Source of the DNA: an uncultured Lachnospiraceae bacterium
Lineage (GTDB): Bacteria; Bacillota; Clostridia; Lachnospirales; Lachnospiraceae
Reading direction: 5' to 3'
Length of the DNA stretch: 20,834 nt
Assembly: GCA_934376945.1 (NCBI GenBank)
Contig: CAKRPI010000034.1
Coordinates: 1 to 20,834, forward strand
Positions 7,027-14,082 of this stretch are shown in pieces. Within the stretch, counting starts at the first letter, position 1. Every line of letters begins with the position of its first letter. The translations under genes were made by a program, and so were the position numbers. Under the pieces are notes generated by a model, which did not search any database, was not told the origin of the DNA, and saw only the letters and a list, made by a program, of their open reading frames with translations.

Positions 7027-8023
7027 GCTCCGGCACCTCCTTTTTTGCTTTTCCGGTCAGACGATCCACTGCTTTTCCAAGCGAAAATTCCCAGGTACCG
7101 AATATTCCGCCCGGTCTGAAAATCATAATCAGTACCAGTACGACCGAATAGCCAAGCATACGATATTTTGCAAATGTTCGCATTGCTTCCGGAAGTGCAG
7201 AAAGAAATGCCGCACCGATTACAGAACCGGTCATAGATCCCGTTCCTCCGATAATTACTTCTGTCAGAAACTCTGCCGAATAGTTAAAATTAAATGATGT
7301 CGGGATCATTGCAGTCATATAATGTGCGTAAATGGCTCCGGCGATCCCGGCAAAAAATGCCGATATCGTAAAAGTCATTACTTTATAAAAGGTCACATTC
7401 ACACCGGAGGCTTCTGCTGCGATATAATCCTCTCTGATTGCCTTTACCGTACGTCCAAATCTGGAACGTATAAACAGGTACATGACCGTAACACAGATTA
7501 CTGTTACCCAGAATACCCAGTAGAAATTCGAAAGCTTCGCAATACCCGACATGACACGCCCGCCGCCTGTGATCTGAAAGTTTGTAAAAGCCACACGGAT
7601 AATCTCCGCAAATGCCACGGTAACAATTGCCAGATAATCGCCTCGGAGCTTCAGCGTCGGAATACCGACAAGCACTCCCATAACCCCTGCAGCCACACCG
7701 CCTGCGGCAAGCGCAATCAAAAACAGAACAAAGGTTGGAATATTCTGGTCTGCCAACGCATTCGTCACAATTGCAGAAGCATAAGCACCTACTGACATGA
7801 AGCCTGCATGCCCGAGGGAAAATTCGCCGAGAATGCCAACCAGCAGGTTTAAGGATGTTACCATGATGATCGTATAACAGGCCGTTGTCGCAATTCCCAT
7901 AAAATAACTGCTTCGTGAGCCGAGTACTCCTGTTTCAAACAATGCAAACAATGCAAAAAACAAAAGAAGCACCCCAAGCAGGTTCAGCACATAATTTCGT
8001 TTTATCTTCTTTGGCATACGCAT
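7019..8023 (-). CDS. livM: Branched-chain-type amino acid ABC transporter permease LivM
   Basis: Membrane permease of about 334 residues with many hydrophobic helices. Family landmarks include SLNLLVGILGEFSLGHAGFMSVGAYASAI (first third) and the cytoplasmic EAA-like loop FGRTVKAIREDYIAAEASGVNV (middle), followed by the conserved EVIIGGTGSMTGSVIGA. ATG at 8023 is chosen: GAGGTGAGGAG just upstream serves it or the next in-frame ATG at 8017. A longer start at 8053 would lie inside livH and has no better ribosome site. The ribosome site overlaps the livH stop codon, so livH and livM are coupled. It pairs with LivH to form the channel. Confidence 0.93.
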   Translation of the reverse strand: MRMPKKIKRNYVLNLLGVLLLFFALFALFETGVLGSRSSYFMGIATTACYTIIMVTSLNLLVGILGEFSLGHAGFMSVGAYASAIVTNALADQNIPTFVLFLIALAAGGVAAGVMGVLVGIPTLKLRGDYLAIVTVAFAEIIRVAFTNFQITGGGRVMSGIAKLSNFYWVFWVTVICVTVMYLFIRSRFGRTVKAIREDYIAAEASGVNVTFYKVMTFTISAFFAGIAGAIYAHYMTAMIPTSFNFNYSAEFLTEVIIGGTGSMTGSVIGAAFLSALPEAMRTFAKYRMLGYSVVLVLIMIFRPGGIFGTWEFSLGKAVDRLTGKAKKEVPEHE

Positions 8024-8033
8024 TCTCCTCACC

Positions 8034-8921
8034 TCACACTTTCTCTCCTGCATTTTTACCTAAAATTCCGGATGGTTTAATCAGCAGCACCACAATCAGA
8101 ATCCCATAGGTAATTGCCTCATACCACCCAGGCGCAAGGTAAACTTTAACCAGAATCTCAATGAGTCCGACGATGATACCTCCAAGCATCGCGCCCGGAA
8201 TAATACCGATTCCGCCAAGTACCGCTGCAATAAACGCTTTAATACCCATCATTGATCCCATGTCTGTCGTGCAGCGTGGATAGGTGGAAACATACATCAT
8301 CGCTGCCACAGCTGCAAGTGCAGATCCGATTGCAAAGGTAATCGTGATAATTCGATCTACATTGATGCCGACAATCGTTGCAGCTTCCCTGTCCTGCGGC
8401 ACCGCACGCATCGCTTTTCCGAGCTTTGTCATCCGAACAAACAAAGTCAGAGCCACCATGATCGCTAATCCGATTCCCAGGGTCAGCAGATATTTCATCT
8501 GAATCTTCGCACCAAATAATTCGATCATTGGAAGATCAAAGATTTTCGTTACTGTTTTTGGATTTCCTCCGAATAATACCATTGCCAGATTTTCCAGAAA
8601 CAAACTCATGGCAAGTGCTGTGATCAATGCTGAAATAGAGCCGGAATTCCGTACCGGTTTGTAGGCAATTCGTTCCACCAGCACTCCGACTACCGTACAG
8701 ACAACCACTGCGGCAAATACTGCCATCCATGCAGGCATTCCATAGCTTACCATCAGCGGAACCGTATAAAACATGGTATATGCACCGACCATGATAAAAT
8801 CCCCGTGTGCAAAATTAATCATACGAAGAATTCCATACACCATCGTATAGCCAAGTGCGATCAATGCATAAATTGCACCCTGATTCAGGCCATTTACAAT
8901 ACTTTGAATTAATATGGACAC
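8034..8921 (-). CDS. livH: Branched-chain-type amino acid ABC transporter permease LivH
   Basis: Permease of 295 residues, normal for LivH, with about eight hydrophobic segments. The N-terminus SIVNGLNQGAIYALIALGYTMVYGILRMINFAHGD is the strongest LivH signature; FVRMTKLGKAMRAVPQDREAATIVGINVDRII is the cytoplasmic coupling loop, and AAVLGGIGIIPGAMLGG follows. Translation starts at a GTG (8919-8921) behind GGGAGG with 8-nt spacing; no upstream alternative fits. It follows livJ after a gap of 243 nt that contains a stem-loop and a terminator, so its expression is probably lower than that of livJ. Confidence 0.93.
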   Translation of the reverse strand: MSILIQSIVNGLNQGAIYALIALGYTMVYGILRMINFAHGDFIMVGAYTMFYTVPLMVSYGMPAWMAVFAAVVVCTVVGVLVERIAYKPVRNSGSISALITALAMSLFLENLAMVLFGGNPKTVTKIFDLPMIELFGAKIQMKYLLTLGIGLAIMVALTLFVRMTKLGKAMRAVPQDREAATIVGINVDRIITITFAIGSALAAVAAMMYVSTYPRCTTDMGSMMGIKAFIAAVLGGIGIIPGAMLGGIIVGLIEILVKVYLAPGWYEAITYGILIVVLLIKPSGILGKNAGEKV

Positions 8922-8977
8922 ACCTCATTCCTCCCTTTCCCTGTTGCGTACCTTCGGAATCTTTTTGTGCTTTCAGT

Positions 8978-9023
8978 AAAAAATGGGCAAACCCGCTTTC
9001 CCCCTCTTAAAGTGGACTTGCCC
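8978..9023 (-). terminator. Terminator between livJ and livH
   Basis: Minus strand: GGGCAA, a 2-nt internal loop and a 7-bp stem (one G-U pair) around a 9-nt loop, followed by ATTTTTT (8978-8984). It is expected to stop most transcripts after livJ and let a fraction read into livHMGF. This arrangement is common where the binding protein must outnumber the membrane complex. Confidence 0.8.
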
Positions 9024-9035
9024 ACCTTCTCGTAT

Positions 9036-9098
9036 AAAAGCAAAGGATCCCTGCCTTTGATACCCAATCGTATCCTGACAAGAATCCTTTTTGCTTTT
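9036..9098 (-). other. Long stem-loop after livJ
   Basis: The arms 9036-9048 and 9084-9098 pair over 13 bp with a 2-nt bulge, around a loop of about 35 nt. No T-run follows on the minus strand, so it is not a terminator by itself. Lying between the livJ stop and the terminator, it could protect the livJ mRNA 3' end from decay. Confidence 0.45.
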
Positions 9099-9164
9099 CA
9101 TTTTCTCTCTTTTTTATCGATACCAGAGCAGCTCAGACACTTGCAATCTCTTTTCCCGTCCTGC

Positions 9165-10307
9165 TTACTCTTCCGGTGCGATCGTCTTCATCCATTTAAT
9201 CTTTCCGTCTTCATACGTATTAACAACGACCGGTTTGATTGCATCTCCGTTCTCATCCAGATAAATATCGCCGGCAACACCGCTGAACTTCATCTCCGTC
9301 ATTCCTTTTACCAGGGATGCTGTATCCGAACCGCCACCATTTACTGCGGCCTCCTCGAGCATATACATTGCATCATAATAAAGTGCCGCACATGCATTCA
9401 AACTGTCTTCGCCGTATTTCTCTGTATATTTAGAAACAAATTCCTGTACTGCAGGAGCCGTATCTTCAGAGGAATAATGGTTTGTAAAATAGCAGTTATC
9501 AAAGTAATCCTCCAGACCGCTTGTATCTGCGCCGTCCCAGCCGTCGCCTCCCATAATTGCTCCTTCAAATCCGGCATCTCTTACCTGCTGTACAAGAAGC
9601 GGTACCGTATCAAGGAAACATGGATAAAATACGAAATCAGCGCCACTTCCGACTGCCTGCGTCGCCTGTGCCGTAAAATCTGTATCTGTCGTTGTGCATT
9701 CTCCAACGTATACCACTTCGATTCCATTTGCCTCTGCGCTCTCTACAAATGCATCCTTCAGTCCATTGGAATAATCGTCATCCTTTGCATAAATGATCGC
9801 CGCCTTCGTATATCCCTGGTCTTTTGCAAATGCAGCTGCCATCTTGCCCTGATATGGATCGATAAAGCAATTCCGGAAGATCGTCGGACCGGTCTGAGTT
9901 ACCTGATAATTGGTGGCGCCGGTTGCCAGAAGGAGCATGTTATCATCTGCTGCAAGTTCTGCCATCGGAAGAGTAACAGAGGAAAAGAAAGATCCGACAA
10001 TTGCCTCCGGTTCTTCTGACATCAGAGAATTATACGCATTGACCGCCTGCTTTGCATCCTTGGCATCGTCTGCAACTTTTCCGCCATTTACAATCTCAAT
10101 CTTATATTCTGCATCAGAAGCATTAATTTCTTCTACTGCCATATCGATTGCGTTCTGCGCGCCTTCTCCATATACTGCTGAACCTCCGGTCATTGCACAT
10201 ACTGCTCCGACTTTAATCACGTGATCCTCTTCAGCAAAAGCGCTTATTGTTCCCATCGACATCACCATTGTTGCCATCAGCATTGCACATACCATTTTCT
10301 TTTTCAT
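9165..10307 (-). CDS. livJ: Extracellular amino-acid-binding protein of the Liv-type transporter
   Basis: Substrate-binding protein of 380 residues (Leu/Ile/Val-binding family, type I fold). A signal peptide (Lys-rich start, hydrophobic core to about residue 22) ends in AFA before EEDH, a signal peptidase I site at residue 25. No lipobox cysteine is seen, which is unusual for a Gram-positive binding protein. The mature part begins VIKVGAVCAMTGGSAVYGEGAQNAIDMAV, the family opening, and SSVTLPMAELA plus LLATGATNYQVTQTGPTIFRN (about 105-140) lines the expected ligand cleft. The ATG at 10307 follows AAGGAGGAG. It is first in the transporter operon and is transcribed away from the oxoprolinase operon from a shared promoter region. 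The family is annotated for branched-chain amino acids, but the context suggests glutamate or 5-oxoproline-like ligands. Confidence 0.92.
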   Translation of the reverse strand: MKKKMVCAMLMATMVMSMGTISAFAEEDHVIKVGAVCAMTGGSAVYGEGAQNAIDMAVEEINASDAEYKIEIVNGGKVADDAKDAKQAVNAYNSLMSEEPEAIVGSFFSSVTLPMAELAADDNMLLLATGATNYQVTQTGPTIFRNCFIDPYQGKMAAAFAKDQGYTKAAIIYAKDDDYSNGLKDAFVESAEANGIEVVYVGECTTTDTDFTAQATQAVGSGADFVFYPCFLDTVPLLVQQVRDAGFEGAIMGGDGWDGADTSGLEDYFDNCYFTNHYSSEDTAPAVQEFVSKYTEKYGEDSLNACAALYYDAMYMLEEAAVNGGGSDTASLVKGMTEMKFSGVAGDIYLDENGDAIKPVVVNTYEDGKIKWMKTIAPEE

Positions 10308-10364
10308 AACGATCTCCTCCTTATTTTATTGCCTATGATGGATACCCTTACTTTTTCCCTGTCT

Positions 10365-10382
10365 GTCTTCACAGTCTTCACA
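10365..10382. repeat. Tandem 9-bp repeat in the livJ leader
   Basis: GTCTTCACA occurs twice head to tail (10365-10373 and 10374-10382), flanked by the inverted pair GTCTG/CAGAC (10361-10365 and 10386-10390). It sits in the livJ 5' leader, about 60-75 nt before the start codon. It may be a protein-binding or RNA structure element; chance is not excluded. Confidence 0.3.
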
Positions 10383-10437
10383 GCTCAGACCCTGAAACGA
10401 TATCCTGTAATAGTTCTGTCCGGAAGGAAGTTTCCGG

Positions 10438-10486
10438 AAAACAAGAAAGGCGCCAGGCAGTCTGTCGACTGTCCAACGCCTTTGTT
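10438..10486 (-). promoter_or_regulatory. Attenuator-like hairpin at the 5' end of the livJ transcript
   Basis: Minus strand: AAAGGCG pairs with CGCCTTT (10477-10483 with 10446-10452). An inner stem CAGTC/GACTG (10467-10471 with 10458-10462), extended by GG/CC, sits within it. A U-rich tail (TTTCTTGTTTT) follows. The hairpin begins roughly 10 nt after the predicted transcription start near 10493. A second perfect 7-bp hairpin (10419-10425 with 10432-10438) comes next. It could be an attenuator or a 5' stabiliser. No known riboswitch class is recognised. Confidence 0.5.
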
Positions 10487-10500
10487 TGTCTATGCGTCAG

Positions 10501-10529
10501 ACTATAGCTCACTCTGCTCCTCCTGTCAA
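10501..10529 (-). promoter_or_regulatory. Promoter of livJ
   Basis: Minus strand: TTGACA (10524-10529), a 17-bp spacer and TATAGT (10501-10506), 11 of 12 consensus positions. It is back to back with the pxpB promoter, with 24 bp between the two -35 boxes. The leader to the livJ ATG is about 185 nt. Confidence 0.8.
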
Positions 10530-10559
10530 GTCCTAATTTTATTTTTTGCATTCTTGACA
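10524..10559. promoter_or_regulatory. Inverted repeat linking the two divergent -35 boxes
   Basis: TGTCAAG (10524-10530) and CTTGACA (10553-10559) form a 7-bp inverted repeat around 22 bp of AT-rich DNA. The symmetry arises because both -35 boxes are perfect, so part of it is expected. The arrangement would allow a single regulator bound between them to control both transcripts. Confidence 0.5.
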
Positions 10560-10582
10560 TTTTCCTGTTTCCGCTATACAAT
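10554..10582 (+). promoter_or_regulatory. Promoter of the pxp operon
   Basis: TTGACA (10554-10559), a 17-bp spacer and TACAAT (10577-10582), 11 of 12 consensus positions. The predicted start near 10589 lies at the foot of a terminator hairpin. Confidence 0.8.
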
Positions 10583-10589
10583 CTGTGCG

Positions 10590-10630
10590 AAGACGACAAA
10601 GAAGCCGTGTGCTTATTGTCGTCTTTTTTT
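10590..10630 (+). terminator. Terminator or attenuator at the start of the pxp transcript
   Basis: AAGACGACAA (10590-10599) pairs perfectly over 10 bp with TTGTCGTCTT (10616-10625), and a T-run continues to 10630. It works only on the plus strand. Because livJ is divergent, the only transcript it can end is the one from the promoter directly before it. That leaves a possible RNA of about 40 nt or a leader controlled by antitermination. From 10631 to the pxpB ATG the leader has no second convincing promoter. Confidence 0.8.
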
Positions 10631-10773
10631 ATTGTTTTTCTATCGTCCCCGGCACCACACAGACCTGATTTTTTATACCGGAACGCTTCATTGCATAAAT
10701 TCACAAACGGTACGATCAGGATTCTGTACTGTCAAACACGACGATTCCAGACTTAACAAGGGGGTAAAATCTT

Positions 10774-11511
10774 ATGAAAACTACTCTAAAACTCCTGCCC
10801 GCCGGTGACAGCGCCGTTGTGGCTGAGTTTGGAAATACAATTCACCCTTCTATCAATGATCAGGTTCAGGCTCTGGCTGCAAAAATCCATGAAGCAAAGC
10901 CAGAAGGAATCCGTGAACTGATTCCTTCCTTTCGGTCACTTCTGATTCTCTATGATCCAAAGGTTCTTTCTTACCAGAAGCTGATCGGCGAACTGGAGCA
11001 TTTCGCAGCTTCGCTTTCTTCAAATCAGAAAACAAATAAACGGATTCATCTTATTCCGTGCTGTTACGGTTCTCACTTTGGTCCCGATCTTACTGATATG
11101 GAAAAGTCCACCGGTCTTGCGAGGGAAGAAATCATAAAAATTCACAGCGGAGTCGATTACCGAATTTATATGCTCGGTTTTCTGCCCGGTTTCGTTTATC
11201 TTGGAGGACTGGATCCCAGGATTGAAATGCCTCGTCTATCCACGCCCCGGGTTAAAATTCCGCAGGGAGCTGTTGGAATTGGCGGGAACCAGACCGGCGT
11301 CTATCCGCTGGATTCCCCGGGAGGCTGGCGGCTGATCGGCAGCACGCCTGTGGATTTTTATGATCCAAACCGTCCTGAACCGGTGCTCTGCAAGGCCGGT
11401 GAATACATTCGTTTTATTCCGATCACTTCCTGTGAATATTATGATATTCGCCAGCTCCAGGCGAAGGGTCTCTACCAGCCGGAAATCCGGATTGAAAAGG
11501 AGGAAACTTAA
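10774..11511 (+). CDS. pxpB: 5-oxoprolinase subunit B (KipI family)
   Basis: Subunit of the prokaryotic ATP-dependent 5-oxoprolinase PxpABC, which opens 5-oxo-L-proline to L-glutamate in the cytosol. It is 245 residues long, usual for PxpB/KipI. Family landmarks are LLPAGDSAVVAEFG (about 7-20), the GFLPGFVYLGGLDPRIEMPRL block (about 136-156) and AVGIGGNQTGVYPLDSPGGW (about 168-187). The ATG at 10774 is preceded by AGGGGGT; longer in-frame readings run through the leader and are rejected. It is the first gene of the operon and abuts pxpC with no gap. In B. subtilis the homologue KipI also inhibits the sporulation kinase KinA; that side role cannot be judged here. Confidence 0.94.
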   Translation: MKTTLKLLPAGDSAVVAEFGNTIHPSINDQVQALAAKIHEAKPEGIRELIPSFRSLLILYDPKVLSYQKLIGELEHFAASLSSNQKTNKRIHLIPCCYGSHFGPDLTDMEKSTGLAREEIIKIHSGVDYRIYMLGFLPGFVYLGGLDPRIEMPRLSTPRVKIPQGAVGIGGNQTGVYPLDSPGGWRLIGSTPVDFYDPNRPEPVLCKAGEYIRFIPITSCEYYDIRQLQAKGLYQPEIRIEKEET

Positions 11512-12405
11512 ATGGCCATAAAAGTAATTACGCCAGGCGCACTGACTACCGTTCAGGATTTCGGCCGGTTCGGTTATCAGGAATCCGGCATGCAGCCCTG
11601 CGGAGTTATGGACCAGCGTTCTTATACGATTGCAAACACGCTCGTTGGAAATCAAAAACACGAAGCTGTTCTGGAATTTTCCTTGATTGGAGGAAGCTAC
11701 CAGTTCGATGCTCCCTGTATCCTGGCGCTAACAGGCGCAGATATGTCGCCCGTTCTAAACCATGCCCCCTGTCCAATGAATCGGGCTGTCCAAATAAAAG
11801 CCGGCGATGTACTTACTCTTGGAACTGCTGTAAGCGGCTGCCGGACATATCTTGCCGTATCCGGCGGAATTGACGTTCCTCTCGTTATGGGCAGTCGATC
11901 CACCAGTCTGAAATGCCGGATCGGAGGATTTTACGGACGCGCCCTGCAGCCAGGAGACCTGCTCCCGGTCGGCAAAGACGACTCCGGATTTGAACACGTA
12001 AAAGATCTGTGTTACTCACAGCCGGATTATTCCGACCACGTGATACTTCGCGTTATCGAAGGGATTCAGACAGATTTCTTTACTGCCGCCGGACTGGACA
12101 CCTTTTATTCCGAAGCTTATACCGTCACCGCTGAAAGCGACCGTATGGGATGCCGTCTCGACGGTCCGGCAATCGCTACCTATCACGGAAGTGACATTAT
12201 CTCAGATGGCATTGTCTTTGGCTCGATCCAGATCACTTCAGCAGGCAAACCGATTATTCTGATGGCAGATCGCCAAACTACCGGCGGTTATGCGAAAATC
12301 GGAACCGTCTGCACCGCAGATCTTCCAGTGATCGCGCAGGCCCGTCCGGGTACTGTGATCCGCTTCAGGAAAATATCTGTAGAAGATGCTCAGAAACTTC
12401 TGTAA
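11512..12405 (+). CDS. pxpC: 5-oxoprolinase subunit C (KipA family)
   Basis: Partner of PxpB, 297 residues, from the biotin-dependent-carboxyltransferase-like KipA family; despite that label no biotin is involved in 5-oxoproline hydrolysis. The start VITPGALTTVQDFGRFGYQESGMQPCGVMDQRSYTIAN is the classic family opening, and CILALTGADMSPVLN and TYLAVSGGID follow. The C-terminal segment PIILMADRQTTGGYAKIGTV (about 259-278) is also conserved. Its ATG directly follows the pxpB stop and uses AAAGGAGGAAA inside pxpB, so the two are translationally coupled. B and C domains are sometimes fused in other bacteria; here they are separate. Confidence 0.94.
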   Translation: MAIKVITPGALTTVQDFGRFGYQESGMQPCGVMDQRSYTIANTLVGNQKHEAVLEFSLIGGSYQFDAPCILALTGADMSPVLNHAPCPMNRAVQIKAGDVLTLGTAVSGCRTYLAVSGGIDVPLVMGSRSTSLKCRIGGFYGRALQPGDLLPVGKDDSGFEHVKDLCYSQPDYSDHVILRVIEGIQTDFFTAAGLDTFYSEAYTVTAESDRMGCRLDGPAIATYHGSDIISDGIVFGSIQITSAGKPIILMADRQTTGGYAKIGTVCTADLPVIAQARPGTVIRFRKISVEDAQKLL

Positions 12406-12430
12406 CCAGTTTTAAAGGAGGAGGATTTTT

Positions 12431-13216
12431 ATGGATTATACAACCATGTCTCCAAAGGAAGTCCGCGCACGAATTTCCAGAGGAGAAATAACCATTCCGA
12501 CTTCCGGTATGTGTGCCGGATATGCACAGGCAAATCTTGTCATTCTTCCGAAAGAGCTTGCCTATGATTTTTTGCTTTTTACCCAGCGTAATCCGCGTTC
12601 TTGTCCGCTGCTTGAAGTCAGCGACACAGGAAATCGTTTTTTGCGCACAATAGCAAAAGGAGCAGATATTGCTACTGAGATTCCGCGTTACCGTATTTAC
12701 CGCAACGGTGTATTAGACGGAGAATACACGGATATTTCTTCGTTCTGGCAGGATGATTTTGTCAGTTTCCTGATTGGCTGCAGTTTTTCATTTGAATCAG
12801 CCCTGATAGAAGCAAACATCCCAGTCAGACATATTGAAGAATGCTGCAATGTTCCCATGTATAAAACAAACATTCCATGTGAATCCGCAGGTATCTTTCA
12901 CGGAAATATGGTCGTGAGCATGCGTCCTGTTCCTTATGAACTGATTCCGCGTGCCGTGCTCATCACCGGTGAAATGCCGCGCGTCCACGGTGCTCCGATC
13001 CATATCGGAGATCCGGAACACATTGGGATTCATGATCTTGCACATCCGGACTTCGGTGATATGGTTACAATTCGCGAAGGAGAAGTTCCTCTCTTCTGGC
13101 CATGTGGCGTTACACCGCAGAATGTGGTAATGGAATCTCATCCTTCACTGGCTATCACACATGCACCTGGGCATATGCTCATTACAGACATCAAAAATAC
13201 CGAATTAAAATACTGA
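12431..13216 (+). CDS. PF07286 (YcsI, former DUF1445) protein, D-glutamate cyclase N-domain homologue
   Basis: Cytosolic protein of 261 residues, similar in length to B. subtilis YcsI. It is often annotated as putative hydro-lyase, now D-glutamate cyclase family. Conserved stretches are AGYAQANLVILP (about 29-40), FLIGCSFSFE (about 113-122), NVPMYKTNIPC (about 140-150), VVSMRP, GAPIHIGDP (about 187-195) and FWPCGVTPQ (about 223-231). In animals the same domain forms the N-terminal half of DGLUCY, which turns D-glutamate into 5-oxo-D-proline. AAAGGAGGAGG precedes the ATG. It lies 25 nt after pxpC and just before pxpA, and YcsI also sits in the B. subtilis ycsFGI-kipIA cluster. Whether it acts alone or with the DUF4392 protein of this operon is unknown. 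Confidence 0.9.
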   Translation: MDYTTMSPKEVRARISRGEITIPTSGMCAGYAQANLVILPKELAYDFLLFTQRNPRSCPLLEVSDTGNRFLRTIAKGADIATEIPRYRIYRNGVLDGEYTDISSFWQDDFVSFLIGCSFSFESALIEANIPVRHIEECCNVPMYKTNIPCESAGIFHGNMVVSMRPVPYELIPRAVLITGEMPRVHGAPIHIGDPEHIGIHDLAHPDFGDMVTIREGEVPLFWPCGVTPQNVVMESHPSLAITHAPGHMLITDIKNTELKY

Positions 13217-13233
13217 TGAAAAGAGGAATTCAA

Positions 13234-14010
13234 ATGAAAACTGTAGATTTAAACTGTGATCTGGGAGAAAGCTTCGGAAATTATAAATGCGGTATGGACG
13301 AAGAAATTCTTCCTTTTATCACTTCCGCTAATGTTGCATGCGGATTCCATGCCTCCGACCCGGTTGTAATGAGCAAAACCGTAAAAGAAGCTGTAAAAAA
13401 CCATGTTCAGATTGGTGCTCATCCGGGGTTTCCTGATCTCGTCGGATTCGGCCGCCGGAAAATGGATCTTCCTCCATCTGAAATCACTGCAATTATTCAG
13501 TATCAGATTGGTGCTTTAAAAGCTTTCTGTGCCGCAGAGGGTATCCGGCTTCAGCACGTAAAACCACACGGGGCACTCTATAATATGGCAGTAAAAAGCC
13601 CCGAAATTGCGCAGGCTATCTGTGAAGGAATCGCTTCTGTTGATTCTTCTTTAATTCTGCTTGCTCCAGGCAGCAGTGAAATGTCCATAGCTGCAAAACG
13701 GCTGGGTCTTAAAACTGCAAATGAGGTTTTCGCCGACCGTGCATATGAAGAAGACGGCTCGCTCGTTGCAAGAAGCAAACCCGGAGCCATGATCACAGAT
13801 AAGAACCTTGCAATTGACCGTGTACTGCAGATGGTGGAAAAAGGCACCGTAACCTCTATTACCGGAAAAGAAATTGAACTTTCCGCAGATTCAATCTGTG
13901 TGCATGGTGACAGCCCGGCCGCACTTACCTTTGCAGAAAATATCCGTCAGGCACTGACAGAACATAACATCCGTATTGCATCACTTGAAGAAACGATACG
14001 TGAACACTGA
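13234..14010 (+). CDS. pxpA: 5-oxoprolinase subunit A (LamB/YcsF family)
   Basis: Subunit of PxpABC, 258 residues, close to B. subtilis YcsF. The family signature VDLNCDLGESFGNY (residues 4-17), SANVACGFHASDP (about 31-43), GAHPGFPDLVGFGRR (about 61-75), HVKPHGALYNMA (about 108-119) and FADRAYEEDGSLVARSKPGA (about 165-190) are intact; the Asp/His-rich motifs fit a metal-dependent hydrolase-like core. ATG 13234 has AGAGGA upstream; earlier in-frame starts overlap the preceding gene and are rejected. A gap of 17 nt follows the PF07286 gene. The order B-C-YcsI-A differs from the B. subtilis order. With pxpB and pxpC nearby, all three subunits are present, so an active 5-oxoprolinase is expected. 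Confidence 0.95.
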   Translation: MKTVDLNCDLGESFGNYKCGMDEEILPFITSANVACGFHASDPVVMSKTVKEAVKNHVQIGAHPGFPDLVGFGRRKMDLPPSEITAIIQYQIGALKAFCAAEGIRLQHVKPHGALYNMAVKSPEIAQAICEGIASVDSSLILLAPGSSEMSIAAKRLGLKTANEVFADRAYEEDGSLVARSKPGAMITDKNLAIDRVLQMVEKGTVTSITGKEIELSADSICVHGDSPAALTFAENIRQALTEHNIRIASLEETIREH

Positions 14011-14082
14011 GTTTTAAATCAGCTCTTCACAATCAAATCTGAATCTTTTCCTGCAACATCATATTCCAGGAGGTACCATACT

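Noticed and set aside
8024..8053. Longer LivM start
   Set aside because: It would lie inside livH and adds ten charged residues not typical for LivM; the GAGGTGAGGAG site favours 8023 or 8017.
8967..10019. Long plus-strand open frame of 350 codons
   Set aside because: It lies antisense to livJ, begins without a ribosome site in the intergenic hairpin and gives a Cys/Ile-rich protein with no family features.
10221..10773. N-terminal extension of PxpB through the leader
   Set aside because: The open frame reads through both promoters and the terminator; the ATG at 10774 has a ribosome site and begins the KipI family match.
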